Made by a program: the position numbers and the translations under genes. From Actinomycetota bacterium (lineage in GTDB: Bacteria; Actinomycetota; Acidimicrobiia; Acidimicrobiales; AC-14): a stretch of DNA of 35,907 nt. The notes under the pieces are model-generated. The model did not search any database, was not told the DNA's origin, and saw nothing but the letters and a program-made list of their open reading frames with translations. Positions within the stretch are counted from its first letter, which is position 1. The number at the start of each line of letters is the position of its first letter. The stretch is from contig JBFMCT010000034.1 of NCBI GenBank assembly GCA_040754375.1, positions 1-35,907 of the forward strand. The letters are read 5' to 3'. Positions 24,701-30,436 of the stretch are shown in pieces.

Positions 24701-25423
24701 CAGCCCCTGGCCGCCATGGAGGCCATGACCGGCCAGCTGCGCCAGGAGGCGTCCCGACTGGGTGGTCTCCACGACGACGTGGTCAACCGTGTACCGGCCC
24801 TGGTGGCCGAGGCCGTCACTTATGCCCTGGCCACCTGGTCGGCCGCCAGCCCGGCACCGGCCGGCACCCGACCAAGCGCGGTCGACAGCCCGGTCCCCGG
24901 GCCCGAGCCCGGCTCGGCCCCCGACGGCCCAGCCGCCGGCCCCCCTCCGGTGGCCGCCGGGGGCACCGGTCCACCGCCGGCCACTGCCGATCGGGAGCCC
25001 AAGGGGCCCGAGACCGCCGGCCCTGGCGAAGGGCGCGGGCCGGCGGGCGCGCCCCGCGACATGGCCGGGGACGGCCCGGGAGACGGTGGCTCTTCGGCCG
25101 AGAGCGGCATCCCGCCGGCCGAAGACCACAGGGAAGCCCCCAGCGCCGAAGGCCCCGTGGCCGGCGGAGGCCCCGTGGGCCACGGCTCGGACGGGCCCAG
25201 CCCCCCGGCGGTGAGGGCCGGCGGCGCCCGGAGCGCCACCCCGGACGACCCGCCCCGGCCGGGGTGGAAGTCAAGCCCGAGGCCCGGCCCGAGGCCCGGC
25301 CCCAGGCCCGCGACGAGGGCGGCCCCGAGGACGGCCCCGAGGACGACGCCACGACGCTCGCTCTCGTCCTCGACGGTCTGGTCGTCGGCCCCACCCTGGC
25401 CCGGGGGGTGGCCGAGGCCGTGA
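21713..25423 (+). CDS. Giant proline-punctuated helical repeat protein, likely frameshifted at 3' end
   Basis: About 1,180 residues read clearly. Residues 1-46 are a Cys/His-rich motif (WCHEFGCQ, then CECTECKVVCEGRFGSCPEVW), probably metal-binding. A Pro-rich linker follows, with PPPPPPPPPAPA. Residues 211-490 are fourteen 20-residue repeats, pattern VxPELRxxLAERLPxLVAxT. A second block of similar units occupies about 535-660, and about 700-1040 are longer coiled-coil repeats of the type AAxLRxEAxRLxxLR. The rest is Pro/Gly/Ala-rich. After about 25264 this frame turns into Arg/Pro/Ser-rich shadow, while the frame of the next gene looks coding, so one base may be lost or gained near 25200-25264. 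Start GTG 21713 has AGGGGAGG nine bases upstream. I do not recognise the family. Confidence 0.8.
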   Translation: MGWCHEFGCQIAEGCNHPMQAGATACECTECKVVCEGRFGSCPEVWARGPRPVHLVARDSPPAATAATGTREAGRGGRSRPTATPASGEAPNGRAAGDIEFAPPPPPPPPPAPAAPPPVPVPRPPGRVDDDADWLRSELGHLHDQVESLAATVARQQSVFVDIAGARTAELQTALTQMSSLAADLVAETARLRELQDAISHHLHDLVLDVVQPELKAQLGKGLQPLIAEAMAPELRRALADQLPAVVATHVSPDVRQLVSDWLPVMVADTVQPEVRQLLAERLPDITAAAVQPELRRVLAERLPHLVADTVRPELTRVLAERLPLTVQEAVTPELRDMISAELPRLVSDTVRPEVRAGLDERLPGVVSQIVGPEVRRLLAERLPHLVAETVQPELRQALSDRLPHLVSETVRPEVREALDDRLPGLVAQIVSPEVRRALAERLPLLVAETVQPELRQVLGSRLPAIVAEVVGPAVGSLLVERLPAMLAEAVTPELSVTLAETESAASELRHEAAKLRGLREVVAERLPESVMSAIQPQIQEALAVRFPRLVGELVEPIVRVVMTDQLPALVAAAAQPGVLDALNSRVPELVAEAVKPEMRSLVAEALGKQLPAAVAEAVQPELRRRLGENLPSVVAQVVTPEVVALVAARLPALLGELVRPELTVSLADIESTAADMRAETARIRALREVVAERLPEAVMAAVTTVLDESLVPKLPELLPELFSKIVPSALTEAVAKPLPGALDRMLEPALRRALAQELPDLVQNAIAREVQLGLGESLPALVAEVTTPTLRAATDRLSESISGLGDLRDRLLGSVAQLTQEAAAAPYAQLEQSSRQLTAEAERVAEVRAELLRSVPAMVEAVTAGPLADFEASAAQLRAEAARMAALRTEITAQLPSLVEGMASALGAGGAGAGEQLVQATVEQAVARSMVDLEAAASRLRSEADRLRDTGDEISGNLPALVAAAVSATGQQGEGADGPTGEGAHLSGLVSEAVRQPLAAMEAMTGQLRQEASRLGGLHDDVVNRVPALVAEAVTYALATWSAASPAPAGTRPSAVDSPVPGPEPGSAPDGPAAGPPPVAAGGTGPPPATADREPKGPETAGPGEGRGPAGAPRDMAGDGPGDGGSSAESGIPPAEDHREAPSAEGPVAGGGPVGHGSDGPSPPAVRAGGARSATPDDPPRPGWKSSPRPGPRPGPRPATRAAPRTAPRTTPRRSLSSSTVWSSAPPWPGGWPRP
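22343..23182 (+). repeat. Fourteen tandem 60-bp coding repeats
   Basis: Exact 60-base periodicity from 22343 to 23182. Each unit encodes 20 residues with Pro at position 3, Glu at 4, a Leu/Val at 5 and RLP near position 12-14. Units are diverged in sequence but not in length, so they are old and kept in register by selection. They are predicted to be amphipathic helices broken by prolines. Confidence 0.92.
23315..23686 (+). repeat. Second block of the 60-bp repeat family
   Basis: Six more degenerate units (starting at 23315, 23375, 23435, 23495, 23567 and 23627); the fourth has a 12-base insertion (VKPEMRSLVAEALGKQLP). The 44-residue spacer before the block (LAETESAASELRHEAAKL and following) is itself repeated after it (LADIESTAADMRAETARI), showing a larger duplication. 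Confidence 0.8.
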
Positions 25424-27006
25424 CGCGCGCCCGGGCCCGCTACCGCCGGCGCCGCCAGGTTGGACCACCGGCCCCCGGGCTGCGCCATGAGGAGCCGTTC
25501 GCGGGGCCCGTCGTCCGGAGGCTCGACCTGTTCTCGGGCGCCCGACCGGCGGGCCCGGGCCGCAAGGGATCACGCACCCCGGCCCCCCGGGCCGACGCCG
25601 TCGCCGTGGGCGAGCGCGACGGCAACGAGGTAGTGCTGAGGCTCAGCGAGTCCGGCCACCTCAACCTCGAGGGCCCGGCGGCCCGGTCCGCCCTGCGCTC
25701 GCTGGTCATCTCCCTCCTGATGGCCAACCCGCCGACGGCCGCCGGGGCGATCGTCATCGGAGAGCTGTTTGCCGACACGCCGGCGTTCCCCGGGCTGGGC
25801 CGCAGTCGCGACACGGCTGCGGTCCTGAAGGGCGTGCAGGCGGAGGCGGCCCGGCGCTCCAAGGCCATCGCCGAGGCCGGGGTGCCGGACTTCTGGGCCT
25901 TCCGGGCCGGCCGACCGGACGAGCTGATGCCCTTCCTCGTCCTCACGTCGGCCACGCTCGACGCCACGGAAGCCTCCCGGCTGGCCGAGACCATCGAGGA
26001 CGGCGCCCGGGTGGGCATGGTCGCGGTCGTAGCCGGCCCGCCGGTGGAGGGCTTCACCCAGGTGCGGCTGCGGGGTGGCCGGGTCGAGAGCGTGGCCCCG
26101 AACACGAACACGACCGACCTGGTCGGCACCCGGCTGTTCACCTTCGAGCGCGACCCCGCCTCGCCCCTCCTCGAGCTGCTGGCCGCGGCCCGCAGCGATC
26201 CGGCCCAGGAACCGCCGATCGCCCCTGTCAGCCGGTTCACTGCGATCGCGGCCGACACCGCCCTGGTCCGGGTCAACATGCTCGGGGCCTACCGGATCGA
26301 GGCTCGGGGCAAGGAGGTGAGGGCCGGGCTGCGGGGCAAGGCCAAGGAGCTCCTGGCCTTCTACCTCCTCCACCCCGAGGGCACCACGCTGGAGCAGGCC
26401 ACCGAGACCCTGTGGCCCGAGGTCGACGGCCGGCGAGGCTCGGAGTGGTTCTGGACGGCTCTCGGCAACCTCCGCAGCCGGTTGCGAACGGTTACCGGCG
26501 ACCCCGACCTGAAAGTCATCGAACGCGAGGGCGACCAGTACAAGGTCGAGCCCGTGTTCGAGGTCGACCTGTGGGAGTTCGAGGGCGCGCTGGCGCGAGC
26601 CGAGGCTGCGGCCAGCAGCGAGAACCACGACTGGCCCGACCAGCTCCAGGACACGGCCGACCTCTACACCGGGGACCTCCTGGCCACCGCCGGCTGGCCG
26701 TGGGTGCGAGCCTGCCGGGAGGACCTACGAGGCCGGGCGGTGGACGTCCTGGTCTCGCTGGCCGGCGCCCGGGGTCGGGCCGGTGAAGTCAAAGCCGCCT
26801 TGGCCGCTCTCGAGCGGGCCATCGAGGTCGACCCCTTGGCCGAGCAGCTCTACCGGCGGGTCATGCGCCTGCACGCCAAGCTCTCCCAGCCCGACCAGGC
26901 CGACGCCGCCTTCAAGTCCCTGGTGGGCCGCCTCGGCGAGTTCGACCTGAGGCCCAGCCCCGAGAGCGAGAAGCTGCACACCGAGCTGTGCGCCGCCCCG
27001 AGCTGA
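25264..27006 (+). CDS. SARP/BTAD-type regulator domain protein, probably C-terminal half of the repeat protein
   Basis: A 580-codon frame. After an acidic/basic Pro-rich head (EARPEARPQARDEGGPEDGPED), residues about 100-330 form an alpha-beta region (VVLRLSESGHLNLEGPAA, then IVIGELFADTPAFPGL) typical of the middle of large actinobacterial BTAD proteins. About 335-430 is an OmpR/SARP-like winged helix (VNMLGAYRIEARGKEVRAGLRGKAKELLAFYLL...TLWPEV) and about 440-575 the BTAD TPR domain. The only usable start is a GTG at 25264 with no clear Shine-Dalgarno, 160 bases inside the previous gene. Taken with the frame quality on either side, I think both genes were one reading frame of about 1,760 residues split by an indel. 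It may regulate envelope or secondary functions; target unknown. Confidence 0.8.
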   Translation: MEVKPEARPEARPQARDEGGPEDGPEDDATTLALVLDGLVVGPTLARGVAEAVTRARARYRRRRQVGPPAPGLRHEEPFAGPVVRRLDLFSGARPAGPGRKGSRTPAPRADAVAVGERDGNEVVLRLSESGHLNLEGPAARSALRSLVISLLMANPPTAAGAIVIGELFADTPAFPGLGRSRDTAAVLKGVQAEAARRSKAIAEAGVPDFWAFRAGRPDELMPFLVLTSATLDATEASRLAETIEDGARVGMVAVVAGPPVEGFTQVRLRGGRVESVAPNTNTTDLVGTRLFTFERDPASPLLELLAAARSDPAQEPPIAPVSRFTAIAADTALVRVNMLGAYRIEARGKEVRAGLRGKAKELLAFYLLHPEGTTLEQATETLWPEVDGRRGSEWFWTALGNLRSRLRTVTGDPDLKVIEREGDQYKVEPVFEVDLWEFEGALARAEAAASSENHDWPDQLQDTADLYTGDLLATAGWPWVRACREDLRGRAVDVLVSLAGARGRAGEVKAALAALERAIEVDPLAEQLYRRVMRLHAKLSQPDQADAAFKSLVGRLGEFDLRPSPESEKLHTELCAAPS

Positions 27007-27018
27007 CCGCCCCACCCA

Positions 27019-27037
27019 GGCCCGGCTCCCGCGGGCC
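27019..27037 (+). terminator. Weak hairpin after BTAD gene
   Basis: GGCCCG (27019-27024) pairs perfectly with CGGGCC (27032-27037) across a seven-base loop, 13 bases after the BTAD stop. There is no following T run, so termination is uncertain. Confidence 0.25.
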
Positions 27038-27042
27038 GGCGG

Positions 27043-27048
27043 TACGCT
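27043..27048 (+). promoter_or_regulatory. -10 box for PHP gene
   Basis: TACGCT lies nine bases before the GTG at 27058, so the transcript would start within a few bases of the start codon. No clear -35 box. The same arrangement is seen before the transketolase gene. Confidence 0.4.
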
Positions 27049-27057
27049 CCCGCTGAG

Positions 27058-28089
27058 GTGGACACTCTCGACCCCCTCGCCGCCCTCGAACGCATCGCCT
27101 ACCTGCTCGAACGCACGGGGGCGCCGACCTACCGGGTCAGGGCGTTCCGGGGGGCGGCCGCCACCTTGCGCGACCTCGGGGCCGAGGAGGTGGCCCGGCG
27201 CAGTGCCGCTGGGCGACTGCGGGACCTGCCGGGCATTGGCCAGGTGACCGAGACGGTGGTGGCCGAGGCACTGGCCGGTGGCGTGCCCGCCTACCTGGCC
27301 AAGCTTGAGGAGGAGATCGGCGAGAGCGTGGCCGCCGACGACGAAGCCGCGGGCGCCTACCGGGCCGCCCTGAAGGGCGACTGCCACACCCACTCGGACT
27401 GGTCCGACGGCGGCAGCCCCATCTTGGAGATGGCCCTGGCGGCGCGTGCCCTGGGCCACGAGTACGTCGTGCTCACCGACCACTCGCCCCGGCTGACCGT
27501 TGCCCGCGGCCTGTCGGCCGACCGGCTGCGCCAGCAGCTCGACGTGGTGGCCGAGACCAACGAGGTGCTCGCCCCGTTCCGGGTCCTCACCGGGATCGAG
27601 GTCGACATCCTCGACGACGGCTCGCTCGACCAGGAGGACGAACTGCTCGACCGGCTCGACGTGGTAGTGGCCAGCGTCCACTCCAAGCTGCGCATGGACG
27701 CTCCCGAGATGACCAGGCGAATGGTGGCGGCCGTGACCAACCCCCGCACCGACATCCTCGGCCACTGCACGGGGCGCCTGCTCACGGCCCGGGCCCGGCC
27801 GGAGTCGACCTTTGACGCCGCCGCGGTCTTCGCGGCGTGCGCCGAGAGCGGCACGGCGGTGGAGATCAACTGCCGGCCCGAGCGCCTCGACCCGCCCCTG
27901 CGCCTGCTCGCCCAAGCGGTCGAGGCCGGGTGCTGGTTCTCGATCGACACCGACGCCCACGCCCCCGGCCAGCTCGAGTGGCTCCCCAACGGCTGCTCGC
28001 GAGCAGCCCGCTGCCAGGTGCCGGTCGAGCGGGTGGTCAACACCCGGGGGGCCTCCGACCTGGTGGACTGGGCACGCGAGCGGAGGTGA
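27058..28089 (+). CDS. PHP-domain phosphoesterase with N-terminal helix-hairpin-helix (PolX-like without polymerase)
   Basis: A 343-residue protein. Residues 1-85 resemble the 8-kDa domain of X-family DNA polymerases, with the helix-hairpin-helix LPGIGQVTETVVAEAL at 57-72. Residues 105-330 are a PHP domain with an apparently complete metal site: H110 and H112 (CHTHSDWSDG), H142 (LTDHSP), E181, H208, H236 and D299/H301 (IDTDAHAP). The PolX palm and fingers are absent. Such proteins may be DNA-end phosphatases or nucleases; activity here is inferred. GTG start; it overlaps the next gene by four bases. Confidence 0.88.
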   Translation: MDTLDPLAALERIAYLLERTGAPTYRVRAFRGAAATLRDLGAEEVARRSAAGRLRDLPGIGQVTETVVAEALAGGVPAYLAKLEEEIGESVAADDEAAGAYRAALKGDCHTHSDWSDGGSPILEMALAARALGHEYVVLTDHSPRLTVARGLSADRLRQQLDVVAETNEVLAPFRVLTGIEVDILDDGSLDQEDELLDRLDVVVASVHSKLRMDAPEMTRRMVAAVTNPRTDILGHCTGRLLTARARPESTFDAAAVFAACAESGTAVEINCRPERLDPPLRLLAQAVEAGCWFSIDTDAHAPGQLEWLPNGCSRAARCQVPVERVVNTRGASDLVDWARERR

Positions 28090-28349
28090 CCACCGGCGAG
28101 GACACCGGCGGGGACACCGGCGAGGACACCGGCGGGGACACCGGTGGGGAGGTCGAGGTCAGGCGGGCCCAGCCCTACGAAGCCCGCAAGGTCTACCTGT
28201 GCCCCGGCTGCAACCAGGACATCGCGGTCGGGCTCGGCCACCTGGTGGTGGTACCCACGAGAACGCCCGAGCTGCGCCGGCACTGGCACCACGCCTGCTG
28301 GCAGCACCGGGCCAACCGCCGCCCGGGACGCCCTAACCCACGCCGATGA
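28086..28349 (+). CDS. Small zinc-finger-like protein with acidic TGD repeat head
   Basis: An 87-residue protein. Residues 2-21 are Thr-Gly-Glu/Asp repeats encoded by a 12-base tandem repeat. The core YEARKVYLCPGCNQDI, GLGHLVVVP and LRRHWHHACW holds C39, C42, H52, H66, H68/H69 and C71, a metal-binding pattern seen in a small conserved actinobacterial family sometimes labelled ATP/GTP-binding protein; that label is not supported by any P-loop here. The GTG overlaps the PHP stop (GTGA). Its stop overlaps the 3' end of the convergent FKBP gene by 17 bases. Confidence 0.75.
   Translation: MTTGEDTGGDTGEDTGGDTGGEVEVRRAQPYEARKVYLCPGCNQDIAVGLGHLVVVPTRTPELRRHWHHACWQHRANRRPGRPNPRR
28091..28150 (+). 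repeat. 12-bp tandem repeat (TG[E/G]D)n
   Basis: Units ACCGGCGAGGAC and ACCGGCGGGGAC alternate about five times at the start of the small zinc-finger-like gene, encoding Thr-Gly-Glu-Asp and Thr-Gly-Gly-Asp. Confidence 0.8.
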
Positions 28350-28712
28350 GGTCGACGACGAAGACCAAGGTCTCGTCGCCCCGGATGGCGGCGCCCGCCC
28401 CCCGTTTGCCGTAGCCCAGGCTGGGCGGGATGGTCAGCTTACGGCGGCCCCCGACCTTCATACCGGCCACCCCCTGGTCCCACCCGGCGATCACCTGGCC
28501 GCCGCCCAGACCGAAGCGGAACGTGTCGCCCCGGTCCCACGAGGCGTCGAACTGCCGGCCCGTGCTCCAGGCCACGCCCACGTAGTGGACCTCGACCCGG
28601 GTGCCGGCCGGGCCTCGGGCCCTTCGCCCTCGACCAGGTCCTCGATGACCAGGCGAGCCGGGGGTGAGGTGTCGGCCGGGATCTCGACCGCGGGTTTCGT
28701 CATGTCGGACAT
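28333..28712 (-). pseudogene. FKBP-type peptidyl-prolyl isomerase, frameshifted
   Basis: Two overlapping frames together give one full FKBP of about 126 residues. The first (start ATG 28712 or 28703) reads MTKPAVEIPADTSPPARLV then IEDLVEGEGPEARP. The second continues AGTRVEVHYVGVAWSTGRQFD, SWDRGDTFRF, GGQVIAGWDQGVAGMKVGGRR, IPPSLGYGKRGAGAAI and ends LVFVVDLIGVG. The join needs one extra base near 28608-28611, in a run of GGCCGGGCC-like sequence. All FKBP active-site positions in the second half are intact, so this is either a recent inactivation or a sequencing indel. The gene follows treZ on the same strand. Confidence 0.85.
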
Positions 28713-28741
28713 CGACTGACCCTACCCGGGCAGCTTCCGTC

Positions 28742-30436
28742 TCACCCCGTGACGGCGACCGCACCGGGGCCCAGGCGGAGTGCGCCTGTGGCCTGCCCGG
28801 CGTCGCCCCAGGCCATCAGCACCTCCCCGGCACGCACCGGCACGCTCACCTCGGCCGTGCCGAAGTTGACAGCCACGGCCACCGCCTGGCGGTCGAGGAC
28901 CAGCCACCGGGCCTGCTCGTCATAGGTCACTTCCGCCGGCCCCGCCCGCCCCGAGGCGTGCAGGCCCCGGTCCCGGCGCAGGGCCACCAGGCGGCGGTGC
29001 CAGTCGAGCAGGCCGGCGTGGGGCTCGCCCCCCACCTCGTCCCACCGCAGCCGCGACCGCTCGAACGTGGCCTCGTCCTGGGGGTCAGGCACCTCCTCGG
29101 GCGCCCACCCGAAGGCCGCGAACTCCCGCCTGCGGCCTTCGCTCACAGCCCGGCCAAGGTCGGCGTCCTCGTGGTCGGTGAAGTACTGGAAGGGGGTGGA
29201 CGCCCCCCACTCCTCGCCCTGGAAGAGCATGGGCACGAACGGCGAGCACAGCACGAGGGCGGCCGCCACCCGGGCCCCGCCCTCGCCCGCCAGGTGCACC
29301 AGCCGCTCGCCCTGGGCGCGGTTGCCCACCTGGTCGTGGGTCTGGGCATAACCCAGGAAGCGGGAAGGGGGCACCCCGAGCGGTGGGCGGCCGTGGCGGC
29401 GGCGGCGCGACCGCGAGTAGCGGCCGTCGTAGACGAAAGCCTGGCGTAGGGCCTTGGCCAGGTCGGCGAGCGAACCGAAGTCGGCGTAGTAGCCAGTCCG
29501 CTCCCCCGTCAGCAGGGCGTGCAGCGAGTGGTGCAGGTCGTCGCTCCACTGGGCGTCGAGGCCGTAGCCGCCCGCCTCGACGGGGCGGACGAGGCGGGGG
29601 TCGTTGAGGTCGCTTTCGGCGATCAGCACCCGGTGCGGGGGGACCGACCCGGCCAGCTCCTCCAGCAGGTGGACGGCTGACGTGTCCAAGATGGCGTGCA
29701 CGGCGTCGAGGCGCAGGCCGTCGAAGTGGTAGTCGTCCAGCCACATGCGGGCGTTGTCGACGAAGAAGGCCCGCACCTGGTCGCTGTCGGGGCCGTCGAG
29801 GTTCACGGCCTGGCCCCAGGGCGTGCCGTAGCGGTCGGTGAAGTAGGGACCGAAGGTCCCGAGGTAGTTGCCCGAGGGCCCGAGGTGGTTGTAGACGACG
29901 TCGGCCAGCACAGCCAGGCCCCGGGCGTGGCAGCCGTCGACCAGCGCTTTGAGCTCGCCGGGGGTGCCGTAGCCGCCGTGGGGGGCGAACAGGTCGACAC
30001 CGTCGTAGCCCCAGCCCCACCGGCCCGGGAACTGGGCCACGGGCATCAGCTCGACGTGGGTGACGCCTAGCTCGCACAGGTGCTCGAGGTGGTCGAGCAC
30101 CCCGGTAAAGGTGCCCGGCCCCGAGAACGTCCCCACGTGCAGCTCGTAGATGACGGCCTCGGCCAGCGGCGGGGCCGTCCAGCGGGCGTCGGTCCAGGCA
30201 AAGGCCGAGTGGTCGACGGGGGCCGAGGGCCCGTGGACGCCCTCGGGCTGGAGAGGGGACCGGGGGTCGGGGCGTACCGGGCCACCGTCCACCGAGAACC
30301 CGTAGGTGCGGCCCGCCAGTTCGAAGCCGGCGGGGGCGGCCCACCAGCCCCGCTCGTCGGGACCGCCGAGGTGGGCCCGTTCACCCCCGCAGACGAGCTC
30401 GACCGATTGGGCGTAGGGCGCCCAGACCCCGTTCAC
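28742..30436 (-). CDS. treZ: Malto-oligosyltrehalose trehalohydrolase
   Basis: A 564-residue GH13 enzyme that releases trehalose from maltooligosyl trehalose. The N-terminal beta domain starts at VWAPYAQSVEL; the barrel has VIYELHVGTFSGPGTF, ADVVYNHLGPSGNYL, the nucleophile in FDGLRLDAVHAI, the acid/base glutamate in LIAESDLND, and the third acid in THDQVGNRAQGERL. FVPMLFQGEEWGASTPF is typical of TreZ and branching enzymes. The GTG at 30436 overlaps the treY stop (GTGA), so the two pathway enzymes are translationally coupled. No debranching treX lies in the window. Confidence 0.95.
   Translation of the reverse strand: MNGVWAPYAQSVELVCGGERAHLGGPDERGWWAAPAGFELAGRTYGFSVDGGPVRPDPRSPLQPEGVHGPSAPVDHSAFAWTDARWTAPPLAEAVIYELHVGTFSGPGTFTGVLDHLEHLCELGVTHVELMPVAQFPGRWGWGYDGVDLFAPHGGYGTPGELKALVDGCHARGLAVLADVVYNHLGPSGNYLGTFGPYFTDRYGTPWGQAVNLDGPDSDQVRAFFVDNARMWLDDYHFDGLRLDAVHAILDTSAVHLLEELAGSVPPHRVLIAESDLNDPRLVRPVEAGGYGLDAQWSDDLHHSLHALLTGERTGYYADFGSLADLAKALRQAFVYDGRYSRSRRRRHGRPPLGVPPSRFLGYAQTHDQVGNRAQGERLVHLAGEGGARVAAALVLCSPFVPMLFQGEEWGASTPFQYFTDHEDADLGRAVSEGRRREFAAFGWAPEEVPDPQDEATFERSRLRWDEVGGEPHAGLLDWHRRLVALRRDRGLHASGRAGPAEVTYDEQARWLVLDRQAVAVAVNFGTAEVSVPVRAGEVLMAWGDAGQATGALRLGPGAVAVTG

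Noticed and set aside
27058-28089. PHP protein as a full DNA polymerase X
   Set aside because: The palm, fingers and their Asp triad are missing; only the N-terminal helix-hairpin-helix part and the PHP domain are present.
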